Source: Megaleporinus macrocephalus (lineage: Eukaryota; Chordata; Actinopteri; Characiformes; Anostomidae). Taken from it: a stretch of DNA of 64,000 nucleotides. The stretch's first letter is position 1, and the number at the start of each line of letters is the position of its first letter. The notes beneath the pieces were generated by a model. It searched no databases. It saw only the letters and a program-made list of their open reading frames with translations, and was not told the DNA's origin. The DNA lies in contig CM038704.1 in NCBI GenBank assembly GCA_021613375.1, forward strand, positions 30,504,582-30,568,581. Direction: 5' to 3'. The translations under genes were made by a program, and so were the position numbers. Positions 1-12,700 of the stretch are shown piece by piece.

Positions 1-427
1 TGTACTGATACAGGGCTAAAGTGGGAGTTAAGAGTTTGATGACTAGGAGGACAGTGAAGGAAGGAAGGATGGAGGAATATATGGAGAAAACCTTGGTGGG
101 AGACTTTGTTTGGTTGTGTGGATGGTTGCTCGGTAACAGTTAGAGAGATTTACACATCATGCTCTTGTAAAGAGTGGACGGATGCTGACAGCTGGTGCAG
201 GCTGACCAGTGCCAAGACCATGAATTGAAAACACAACACAAACGAGTGAATGGAGTAGTCAAGCAGGCAGAATGTAACAGAAGGAGCCTTTATGCTCTGT
301 ACGAAAGGTCATTAAAGGAGGTGTTTATCATAAGCTATATAATGAGCAAATAGAATCTAAAGAGAAGAGAAGAGAAGAGAAGAGAAGAGAAGAGAAGAGA
401 AGAGAAGAGAAGAGAAGATCTCTATAC
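1..427 (-). other. tgfbr3: tgfbr3 intron downstream of w10 (partial)
   Basis: This is the 5' end of the next intron. It begins with the donor at 427/426 and then the pentanucleotide array. I examined the minus strand for the expected next exon (last ZP cysteine, transmembrane segment) and see none before position 1. Confidence 0.85.
361..418. repeat. (GAGAA)n pentanucleotide microsatellite
   Basis: About 11 to 12 uninterrupted units of AGAGA/AGAAG phase. In the gene sense it is a (TTCTC)n pyrimidine run that starts about 10 nt after the 5' splice site of exon w10. Confidence 0.97.
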
Positions 428-724
428 CTCTGGCAGTCCCTGGTGGTTGGTTGGTATCTTAGAGCAGAGGGCCATCTCACAGTGCAGGAAGAGCAGTGAG
501 ACGTTAAACTTTGACTTAAAGGTAAAGCTGAAGCGCTTTCTGTCCATCTGAGCGTGAGGCACAGGGAAGTCCACTTTCTGAGGGTAATAGAGCACTGAGT
601 CATCAGTGGGACAGATGTTCTCTATGATCACGTATGCAGACGACACCACAGGGTTGGAGTTTGAAGAGATAAAACACGACTGAATCATGAAGCCCAGATC
701 AGGGTCTGCTTTAGTAGCTGAAAT
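428..724 (-). CDS. tgfbr3: tgfbr3 exon w10: ZP-C core
   Basis: This exon encodes 99 residues in phase 0 (ctgcag|ATT and GAG|gtatag). It reads ISATKADPDLGFMIQSCFIS, then SNPVVSSAYVIIENICPTDD, then the VLYYPQKVDFPVPHAQMDRK segment, RFSFTFKSKFNVSLLFLHCE and MALCSK, ending QGLPE. It carries four ZP-C cysteines (QSC, NIC, LHC and LCS) and the MDxKRFSFxFKxxFNxSLLFL signature. NVS is an N-glycosylation sequon. The next exon, with the last ZP cysteine, juxtamembrane segment and transmembrane helix, lies beyond the left edge. The donor is followed within 10 nt by a (TTCTC)n array. Confidence 0.97.
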
Positions 725-3700
725 CTGCAGAGACAAAAAGAGAGATGATGTTAGTAAAGAAGATGAAAATGATTGAACATGGTATCCTGACAGAAAGAAT
801 ATGGTGCTGTCTCAGTGAGAGATAAGGGATAAGAAAATTCATTAACTGAGAGCAGTTTTGCAGACATTTGATGAATCAGCTGTGTATTGCTAAAAAAGTA
901 CTAAATCATGATGCTCTTTTCAGCGCTTGAGCTGATAACCTCAACCAGCCCATCTTTTTCTGTCTGACTGGAAGAGTTCCTTACACATGCACACACAAAA
1001 ACACACACATACACACAAAAAAACACACACATACACACACACACTTGGACATTTGCTCAAAAAACTATAAGCTCCTCAGGGGCTGTCCATTTGTTTTAGC
1101 AATGCAAACGCTCTGAAGGAACATTTATGGAGCGCTTACTTCCAAGAATCACATTTCTGAAGTGCCATTTACACATTAAAGAAAGCCTTTCAATCACAAG
1201 ACCACAAGGCACTCCTACACCCCCAAAGAAATCTTTCTAATCCTCTGCACTGTAAAAAAAAAATACTGGGTGTTTTAACTTAAAAAAGTGAATAACCTGG
1301 CTGCCTCTCACTGAACCTCAAATAGTAATTGAACAGAACTGTAATGTGTCTTACATTCACCAGGTTACTTCAACAGGAATTCCAGAGATTTTTCAAATGC
1401 TCCCTGGTGCCCGAGACATAGTACTTAAAGAAAGATTATTCTTTACAACATAATTACCATTGCCAACATTATATCACTGTCATTTCACATAGTAAATAAA
1501 TGGCTACATAAAGACCCCTACTCCCTACAACCCTCACTGTAAAGATATGGCTGCAAGTCTATCAACAAAATACAAGTTCACATCAAACCACTCTAAATGA
1601 TTATAAATAATTTAGAAACCTTATCAAAGCCCTAGGAAACCCCCTTAAGGCAACACAAAACAACACGATATACAGCTCTCATCTTCCGTATGTTTCGCAC
1701 TAACCATGCACCACACTAACCATGAGTCAATACTCTATTTTTAAATGCTATGCATTTCACTATCTAGTATTTGCTATTTAAGCATCATCTTAATTCAAAC
1801 ACTGGGTGTTGGGTTGTATATCGCAGTACTATTACATGACAATATGACAATATGACACACTATGACAATAACAAGTTTTACTTAGTACTGAATTACTTAG
1901 TACTGAATTATATTTTAGGTAAAAATGTGCATACCTGTGATGAACATCCAGTGTTTTTATTTGCTGGGGGCTTCAAAATATTTTAAAATGCCACTTTTAA
2001 GGGCAAGACATTAAAAGATTCATTTCTTTCTGGTGCTTTACACCATATTCCTCTAAAACAGTCAAAACATGCTAGGTCAGGTAGCAGTGAGCTCAGGGTA
2101 AGGTTTGTAAATGCTAAAAACACTAACATTTTGCACAAACCCACCAACAACAAAGTACTACACAGGACATCACTGAATAGCACCTACTCTACGAGTCTGG
2201 AGTGTGTTGTATGCTACAATTAGCTTGATTAAAAGACAACAGCCTAGCCACTATGCTAACATAGATTATGTTAAATAATAATTACAGATTATCTGTGTAA
2301 CTGTACAACATACATATAATTTGTCATTATTAAGACAGTCTAAATTTACACATTCTGATAAACACAGAGATGTGCAATTCCACACAATAATCTTCATTTT
2401 AAAGGACATCTCATAAAAATATATGGAGTAAAATTATTTTTGACCGTAGCAAAGCGAGCTAACGCTGACTAAATTAACTAATGGGGGATGGCTAAATAGT
2501 TTGCGATTCCTCTGTGCCCACCATTATTAATAAAACAATATCTTACACTTTAGCTAAAATAAAATAAAGCCTGTCTATTGCTCTGTGTGCTGTGGAAGGA
2601 TGATGTTTTGTTGTTTATAGGGAGTAAATAGTTCACATTTTCGTGGTGCATGCTTGTGCAAGCAAACTTAACAAGTCATTGCGTGGAATCAAATCCAAAG
2701 TTTTGAAGTTGTCTCTCAACTATCCAATGCCTAGAATCAAGGATCAGCATTTTTGCCATGGTTCCATTAACTTCACAACACAATCTATAAATAGCACACT
2801 TATGGGCAGGGCATGAATTTTGGCAGCTGTACGTCTTGTGCCCTACACCAAAAATGACTAGCACACTATAGAAGTACTCCATTTGAGACACAGTCTAAAT
2901 ATACTCCATTATCACATCTGGTTTTCCAGTACCACAGCTTTGCCAGGCCTGGCACACAGTGTGCCCATCTGATTCCGCTAAAGCACGCAAAAACAGACAT
3001 GCCCTCACACAGAGTTTCATAACACCAGCCACAAGAAAAAAACAAAACATCACATCCCATTTCCCCATATATTTCTATGCCTGAGGTAGTTACACGGCCA
3101 AAGTATCCGGTGCACACATGAGTTTTCGACACACGCACAACAGCACTTTATGACACGGGGATAACGTGAGTTTTCAGGCCAGGGTGATGTTGCTCTGGGC
3201 CCTGCATGACGTTTCGACTGGGTTTTACGGACTGACAGACACACAGACATACACACACACAAAGCTCTTTGTGACCTGCTGGCAGAGTGTCCCAACAGCT
3301 CGAGCAGATCAGCGTCTGATTCTGACATAAATCAGTGCTTCAAAGGCCCGCAGCTCGCCAACCCTCAGCCACTGCGCTGTGCTGCCCCTGTGCTCATGTT
3401 TTTATTGGCCTGCTGGCCAGGCACTGAGTCAGGCTGGGAAAAAAATGATCAAACCCGAGGCAAAAAAGGACATCAATGTTTAAAATGAGCAAATATGAAG
3501 GAAAAAGATAAGGACATATGTGATTACAGCGCGTCTGCCAGAACAGTGGGCAAGGTGGCATTTGACCCAGCGCTTTTTGACTGATCGCAGGTCACTTACT
3601 TCAGAAAAATAATCCACTTATTCTAACCGTACAGACCACTGACCTACAAGCACAAACAGATTAAATAACTTAAGGCTTATGTGTTATATATCACTTTGAC

Positions 3701-6700
3701 ATGTCACCCAGGTTTTACTTTTTTAATCTGTCAATATAACACATCAAAAATGGTAATTCATGACTTACCAACAAATAAAAGTACACTCATTACACGTGTC
3801 AACAATATAGCAAATTTTAGCTGGTCTTAAATAACTTAATATTAATGAAAGAACACTTACTAGACAGACTACTAATAACCACTGCAGGTCAACAGACCAA
3901 ATTACAGGAAATAAACAAGCAGTGGTTAACACAGAGTCCATGAGATAGCAGAACATGCTTAAAGAAATAAAACACTTTTAAAAGTATATTTGAAAACATT
4001 CTTCATTATCGAGATGATGTATGTTCATGGTTTCAGGCAGAGTGTTACAATATATAAAGCAAAAGCCATCAAGTTTGAGTTATATGTTAGGTTTATGTCA
4101 TGTATTATTTTGTGAGTTTGCTGGCTGGCTACAAAGCAGAAATTCAATTACTGCCTGACTCATGTAGACCTGGAGTTTTTCCATTATCTGATTACCCAAG
4201 TGCATGTAAAGGCATTGATGGGATTACTGACAAAATCAGATTTTCTCCACTTATTGGATTATTAAACACAGCTAAAACACTCATAGTAGCTTGCAATGCT
4301 ATGGCCTATGAGGGGTTGAGGCTGAGAAAGACATTTGAAAGATCCTCAATGTTCTTTTGAAAAAGGGACAGTGCTTATGACGCATGTGGCTGACAAACAC
4401 AACCTTCAAAGGTCATAGCCCCATAAATGAGACATAGCCAAAGATGGGGTGTTAGCTTTTCTTACTGACCAAACATCTACAGACCTCCTCTGGCAGCCAG
4501 TGAGGAATCAAAAAAAAAAACCTTTAAAAAGAGGCCCTGACTAGACTAAATGTATACACAGCAGGCTCTGGACTTATTTGACAGAAATGACAGTGAAAGA
4601 TAGGCAGAAAGTCATGGATATACACTACACTCACACAGTGCTCCAGGCAAAATCCCTCAAAAACACGCAACTTGTCCTCTCAGCTCAACTGTGTTTGACA
4701 GACCATATGCATAATACGAGGATGGCTGTGACAGAACAAGCCATGTGCGCTGGAACCTATAAAGAATAAGATGCCAGTGTGGCACAGCTATAGCTCTCAG
4801 AGTAAATTCCCCAGCAGTTACAGTGGTATGGACTATCATACCACGTAAATAAGACAAAGTTTTTCAGCCTACATTCAGTTAAAGCCTGTAGAGTGACTAT
4901 CTTAATTGTGGCAGCCTTCTTGCTATTACACCCAGTGTTTCGGTTTGAAACTAAAGGTTGACACTCAGTTATGTCTGTATTCAGTTAATCCATCAACCAC
5001 TGTCAGATCAGTGGACTGAGAGAAGCATTGTGATTTTCATCATTTCGTCTCAGTTTGCTCTGTCACAGTGTCGTCATCATCTACAGATTTGTCTGTCTGC
5101 AAAGCATTAGAGGCCATACCCCCAGCCCCTCCTACACTTCTCATACATTAGAAAGATTGCATGTATCAACATTACACAGCACTTTTTGTAGTATCGTTGG
5201 CAACTAATCAGCTTTGTCTGCTAATTGTTGTGGCACTAATCTGGAGGCCATGATACCACTGATAAAGTCTGATGTACATGGTTCTGCCAATAGCGTTGGT
5301 AACACTTCTTTTCTCAATAGGCCACTTCAGTGGTTGTGTTTGCCCACAAACCTGACCAAGGGCAGAGAGAGCAAAATGATATCAAGACATGGTCTACATT
5401 TTTGCAATACTGATAATATCCTATATGTTTTTAAGCAGTAAAAAGAATCTATAAGAATTGTAGTAGAATTGATACAACAGCGTCCCATTTGTAGTTATAC
5501 CTCCACATAGATTGGTTTGTTCTCCGAGATGGTGGCGAAGGGCACTGGCATAGGGTAGCGGAACAGGTTGGTGTTATACAGCTCCATGCTGAACGTCACA
5601 TTGTCCACCGGGTCTTTGGGTAACCTGCCTGACCCCGGCCTGTGAGAATCACCCGCAGCATCTTGACCTTTACGGTATGTACAGTTAAACTGCAAAAGTA
5701 AGAGCGAGAAAGAGAGACAGTGAGAGAAAATGAGGCTGAGATGAACATCAACATCAACTTCTGACATTAGAACTGTGCAGTGCTGTGGCTTCTGAGAAAT
5801 ACAGAGGAAGAGTTGGGTTTTCACAGAGACAGGGATGAGAGAGAGAACTAGAGACATTTTGGGATATTGAGAGACAGAGGTACAGAGACAGCATGTAAGT
5901 GCAGAAAAAGAGCAACAGTCGAAGAGAACCAGAAAGAGACAGGGTTACAGAGAGAGAAAAAGATATAGAAATAAGAAGATGAAGAAAGAGAAAGAGAGAT
6001 GGGGGAAAAATTTGGAGGCATGGGAGAGAGAGTGGTAGGGAGAGTAGTAGAAAGAGGGAGGGACAGAGAGAGAGACTTTGAAGTTAGAAAAGGAAGTGTG
6101 GCAGTGTGCCAGAGGAGCAGGTCAAGAGGAGTTCAAAAAACAGACGTGCTGAACTCCTCACTGATCTGCCTTTACTAGCACTGAGGGAGTCTGGGAAATG
6201 TAGTCTCAGGGCTGAGATTCTCCAGGCACCCCTCAGACATTTATACATCAACAAATATGTTCACTTGGCAATGTGAGCACGGTCTAGTCTAGTGTATGAC
6301 AGACCTTGCGTGACAATATAACTTCACCTGAATTATACGGACAATGCTCTTTTATAGCCTACGCTAAAAGCTAGTGACAGCTGGGGCTACAACAGCGGCA
6401 AATTTGACCACTGACTCTGGGGACGTTTGTGAGGCAGGACATGTGAAAAGTATGCACAAGTTTTTTGGACTTAAAGCCATGCAAAAGTTTTTCATTTTCA
6501 CTCACTCATGTGGTTTCTGACGCTGTAAAAAAGACTATAGTAAGTATAAATCAATAAACATGGACAAAAATACAGACAAAGACGTAAAACATGTATATGT
6601 ACTACAACTGCTATAGGAAGGTGCATTCATTTGTACTGAACTCTTCAACGCTGTAATAAGTAACACATGACAGAGGGCCATACAACTGTCATACCAAGAT

Positions 6701-9700
6701 GGTAGAGTGGTGTCCAGTCTCCACAGGAGTCCTCTCCGGGACATCTGGATCTTCTGGATAATGCACATCTCCAGATTCAAGATCTTCATCGTCCAGTGGC
6801 CAGCCACTGCCGTCCCTGATCTCTGAATGGCTGATCACAACCTGTCAGTCACAAAGACTTAGTATTGTGACTTATGGTTAATGAGGGATACAACCTCACT
6901 CTAGAATACCATACACAATTTCTTTTCAAGCTTTTACTTCTTATAGTCTCGTTTACTTATTATGATTTTAATTTTGTGAAAGGTTATACTATTTTTGGTC
7001 AAAAGTACATGATTTGTTTGGCCATTAAACAGTGACTGCTCTCACATAAAACTATCACTATCTTAACTAATTTGGCTAATTCAAATATTTGTTCTCCCCT
7101 TGTTGTTCAAGCAAGCTTGTCATCAGACTGGGTAGGCCCAGGTTGCAGAGGCTGAATAGATTAATCTTAAAATAAATAAATAATAAATAAATGTTAGTGA
7201 GGTGTTCAGGAAAGCCTATGTACTGAATCAACCATGTTTTTGAAATGGAGCGTATCATAAAAAATAAGATTTCACTTGCTTTTTAAAAAATAAAACCATC
7301 TGAGGTTGGATTTCTTATGTATGTCATCACTTCTTCACTTCCCAATCCAGTCAATCCATGAATGAAAACCAAGAAGTATTTGTATCTGCATACTCGGCCT
7401 ATTCATGTTAAACTATAAGGAGTGTTTTAAAACGAACACCTTTTTTGTTAGAGGTAAACTACAATAATATTTAAATGTCCTCGCTGTCGAAAAAAAAAAT
7501 CTCCAAAACTGTAACTTTACAGGAAAGGCCAAAAAACATTCTTAGCTTTCAATGTTAGAAGTCTTTTTTCAAGTGAGTTTCTATTGGTCCATTCATCATC
7601 AAACTTTTACAGTATACAAAGAGCAGCTGATGTGTTCAAACGATATATAAAAATTTAAATCGACAAAAATAGAGATACAGGTTTTTCTTTTGAGAGCAAT
7701 ATTATATAAGTCTTAAGAGCACAGTAACAAAAACAGCTTGCTCAGTGCTAAACAATAAAGAGACTGGATCATAGTCATGTGAAAAAATCGTTTTGGCTAT
7801 TTTTGGCACATAAACTCACAAACGTCAGAAGAGGAAATCAGGGAAATCTTGGGATATGGGCTCTTTGACTACATTGAAAGATTCAGTAACTACTTCTAAA
7901 CTAAGGTGTTATTTCTTTAGTTATGACAGTGAGAAGTATGGATCCATACTTTCCCACAGATCAATGAAAAAACTGAACAACATGGAACAACACAGTTCTG
8001 TGTTCACTGCTCAGGCGAGCAGTGAGGGACATAGAGAGAGAGTCTGCCAAAGGCCAGCAGAAACAGATGAGCTGGAATTAAGACGTGGGAATGCTCAGCA
8101 ATTTCAACAGCATTGGTCCCAGGATGGATCCACGAAACATTCTTTTCATTTCTGAACTCCGCATTAAGGCCACACACCATAATAGAGGGAATCACCCATC
8201 GGCATTAAGCTCCGCCTGTTTACCAGTTCAGAGGTGATGGAGTGGACGCCTGAGAACATTGCTTAATTGAGGTGAAATGTTCGTCCACCGCTCTCGCCAG
8301 TTTTCATCTTAGTCCGAGACCTTTCGCATGGTTCTCAGTCCCCAATCAAAGCCACATCTTTGCTTTGACCATGCAGGTCACGTTTTCTAATTGCCCCTGA
8401 GACCCTACATCCACAACAAAGCAGCAAAAGTTGGGAGGTCGCCCAGCCCTTTAATGGACTGGGGATAAAACGTGTTGTATTGAATTTCCTCCACAAATTA
8501 TCGGAGGAGATCAGCGAGGAAGTGACTCATCCGAGCTGGGTGAGAACAAACGGACAGGACCAAAGCAGATAAAGTCAAAGGGGATGGTCAACCTCAACTG
8601 ACCCCCGAAATCAGCTCATATGGGGCAGAGCACGACACAAGAGGCCTTTCAATGGGCAGTGTGGCCTAACTGTTATACAGTACCAGTCAGCAACACAAGT
8701 TTCCTTCTAATATTACAAAACCAAACACTGTGCTATGCTCTGCTCAGATGCCCTCTAGAAGCTTCTTCAGAGCCTTTAATGGAACCAGTTCTTGATAACT
8801 CAACCTCTCCTCCTGTTAGTTTTTGCCCCCATCTGCCCACTTATCCTTAATTCTATTCTGCACTTATTAATTGCTGTAGCTCGGAAAAGCTGCCTGTTGG
8901 ATGGGTTTAACAGACTAATTGATCCTCTAACATTCTGCTAAAATTTATATTCGTTTTAACAGAATGAGAAAATAAAACAGGAAAGCGAGAAAAGAAACTA
9001 ATCTAAAACTAATCTAAAAGATAATCTGCCAGCCGCCATTTCCATGCTTTTGCACCAGCTCTTTACGGAGGGGTGCATGCTGCTTTCCTCTCCAGCTACA
9101 GATAAACTGTGCTGTCTGCTGCGTGTGGCTAGTATGAAAGGTTACAGAGATTAACCTAGGAGTGACCACAAGCCTAACTTAGCAGAGTCAGTACCGCTCC
9201 AAGTCTAAATAGTCCTTCATTGAGTCTGTAAGACGTTTTTTAAGTTCATGCTTATTTTTTCTTGAAAGCAGAGCTTATTGTTCACAGTTTCTTGGCTTGT
9301 TAAAGCTTTCACAGCATAATCGATGTTTATCAGAATTATAAACAAATTTCATCATTTCAGCACATCTAGATCTGAATGTCTTCAAGATTGTGAAAAGGTT
9401 AATAATTTAATGCTACATATGTGTAAGTTTCGAATATACATTAGCATACTTACTGAATTGATGTAAAGGACCACTGGGCTTGGATGGATGGGGTATTTAG
9501 TGGTTTGACAGCCAGTAAGAGGTGTCTCCAGTGTGTAGTGGGTGGAGTTTGATGTTGCTTTGCATTGTGGGTCCTGAAGGGTTATGTTAGCTTTATTAAT
9601 GCCGTTGGCCTGTGATGAAAAATCAGAAAGACAACATTTAGAGCACACACGCAATAACTACTATTTGCATGCATCCAACTTCTGAGCCAGACTGTGAAAT

Positions 9701-12700
9701 GTATTTCTGTATTCTTCATTCCACTGATAAGAGATAAGACGGGCTTAGATTTTAGAAGAGTCAGACTCCAGATTCAGTCCAAATATCTGACTAGCCAATA
9801 AATACTGCAACTCTTTGGTACCTCTCAGCATGCTCAATGTGAGAGACGTGGGGCATTTCAAAATCCAGCAACAAATGCTGTATGTGTTCTCAAAGAAACA
9901 CATAAAACTTGTAAGAGGTTCCAGTTCTGACCAAAAGCAGTTTGATTGCAGGGTAGATGACGCGTGTGTGTCTGAAGTGGTCTACCGCAATCTGACGGCT
10001 TTTGCAAAGCCTGACATCACAGAGCAGGATGCACCAAGTGGCATAAACATACACACATATTCTGGGAATATTCACACAGTTTTCTGCGTGAGAAAACCCC
10101 ACATTATTTGAAAGGCACTGCACATCAAAAGTTTGGTGTCTTCTCTTATTATTTACTTAAAAAGTACACCCCACTTTCAAAGAACACAATGTTTTAATCA
10201 TCCTTTCATTTATTTAATTCCAAAAAAGTTAAGTCTAGCAGAAACTTACAACTCCTCGACTAAGTGTGTTATCAAATCTATCAGTATTTTGTTAGTCCAT
10301 TCTTTACTTTTGTGCACCCTCTGCTTCTGATTTCCTAAAGCTGTGTCCTCCAAACCAAAGGTGTCATTTAAGTTATAAAAAAGAGACACTAATATTCACA
10401 CACAACTACCTACAATTTCTTATTATCTGTATCTAAATGGCTAAAGGAGATGTTACTGATAAGATTAAATATAAGATCATTCACTTGCATAAGGACGAGG
10501 AAAGCTGAGGTTTAACAAGCAAAAAAACCTGCATGTTCATTAAAATATCTTTTTTGATATGAAGTACAGGATGTTCTAACTAAGTAAGCCTCAAAACACT
10601 TGTCTCACAAGTTATTTGCATTAAAACATATTGAAAAATTAGGTGTCCTCAGTCTTTGACAGCCTTGATGTGTCCAGTTTTCTGTCAATGAGTTTTCCTG
10701 TTTGTTTGGCTCACACAGTAGTACCTGTGTGGACTGAACTAAAGTTTTTACCTGCAAGCTTTCCTTGTCGATGCTGACCACCATCCTATTCTCCTCACAG
10801 CGCACACTAAGCCCAGCGCTCAGCGTCCCCCGCTGCTCCTCAGGACCCTGTGGCTCCTCCATATAGGTTGGAAGAGACAGAAAGGGCAGATCGTGCTCTG
10901 GAGGTGGGAGAAATGGGAAGGGCAGGCTGGGCCGTGCGGGGGCATCCCGGGCACTGGGCAGAGGGAGAGGGTGGCCATTCTGAAGGATGGAGAGTTCCGG
11001 AGGAAACATTGATTCCAAAGGATCCACCACATCTGGAAATGACAGATATCACAGTTAGAGTCTGAATGTGATGTAAACTGTGGTGTGACAGTGTTACATA
11101 CAGGGGCTGTTTATGTGTTTTCTTGTTCCCCTTACTCCCCCTTACTTATGTGCTCTGTGCTAATTGGTTGAGCTGATGTTTGGAGGATGGCTTATTATCA
11201 AGTCGACCGGCTGCCTCCAAGCTCCTCCTTCTTTTCCTTACCTGAACAGCCAGACCGTAAAGTGGAGAAGTGTGGCATGTTCTCCATGTGTTACTAAACG
11301 TTTGTGATTTATTTATGATTCTCTACAGTGGTATGTAAAATCCTGTGTCTAAAGCTTAACTCTTTAGCTTGGAAGCTGTAGGGGGTATAGCCTTTTTCTT
11401 TTGGGGGTTTGAGGATGTTTTTTCTTAGGGAGTTAAGTAAAAGGTTTTGTTTATTGTATTTTCTTTCTTTTCTTTTAAGGTTAAGTTAGTTTGGGGGGGA
11501 ATCTTTTTGTATTGTTTTGGGCTGAGACCATCCCTGAAGTCTTGTGCTTCCTTAATGGCTAAATAAAACACCTGAGTCTAGCATCTTTGTGTCTGTGAAT
11601 GGTCTGGTGGGTTGAGGTTTGTGAAGGTTGGGGGAGACACGTTTTATGTAGCGGCCTACCCCTAGACAGGCCTTAACAGACAGTTCTAATCCTTACGTTA
11701 TCTGCCACGGTATGTTTTTCATGTGAAAATGTAATTCATGTAAATATTTAACATAGTTCAAATTGTAATGAAATGAAACAACAAATCAGCTATGTAAATG
11801 TAACTCACAGTAATGACGCCCATGTTCTACAACGGTCTTTCCTAAGATTCACTTATACCTTTCAACAGCCATTTCTTTTAACATGATCATTTTCTAGCCC
11901 CTCTTTAAACAGACTGTTTAGTTACTGTGCCTTTTAGGCTGCTACATGTAAATGATCTCGGTTCTGGTGCAGGCTGAACAACGAATACATGTAAATTAGT
12001 TTTTGTGACATCAGAAAAGACGGGGGAAAAAAGAATGACAAGAGACTACAATTAAACACAATAGACAGGAGACAGGAGCAATGCGTTTTAAAACTGCAAC
12101 AGTGGTACATATTGCATCTAACTGCCCCATTCTACCCCAGTCTTAAATGGGCCCATATCATTTACAAATATAATTTACTTATTTGCTTCAAAGTTCAGTG
12201 TACAATAACTGCTTCTACTTGTGGTTGTATAGTACTGTGCAAAAGTGGGTATTTTAATTGGGTATTTTTTACACCTCCAAATACATGTCTTAGAAGTAGG
12301 TTGCATTTTTTGCTCATTTAATGAAGTTGGTCTGGGCATTGGGGTGGTCAGTCCATTGTTCTGAGAACACTAGCACTTGTTTGATTACACCACAATCCTT
12401 TGCTGTAGTGTAAACCCTTCTTTTGAAGCACATTTGCAAAAAATCACAACCACATAAGACATAATTAAATATCAAAAGGTCTTGGGGAGAGCTCGAGTTC
12501 CTGTGAATTGGGTAAACTGTTCATGTTGAAGCAGAATTTTCTGCTGACAAACAGAAGAACCATTATTATACACTTACTCATCAGAACAACTTTCCAGTAA
12601 ACAGATGTTTTGACAGAATTTAATGTGTCTGGTCCTGAGACTTCTGAGGAGCGTGTTTGCTGGTAAATGAAAGTATTTGATTGGACAGCAGTATCTCACC

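Larger units (their letters stand above)
725..5500 (-). other. tgfbr3: tgfbr3 intron w9-w10
   Basis: A 4.8 kb intron with canonical ends. It holds a CA-rich stretch (985-1043) and one relic of an inverted-repeat element (4166-4270). I see no other recognisable feature. Short open frames inside it show no family motif. Confidence 0.85.

Noticed and set aside
2430..2460. TTTTTGACCGTAGCAAAGC, nearly repeated at 40055-40075
   Set aside because: About 19 of 20 bases match but the flanks share too little to define a repeat by eye.
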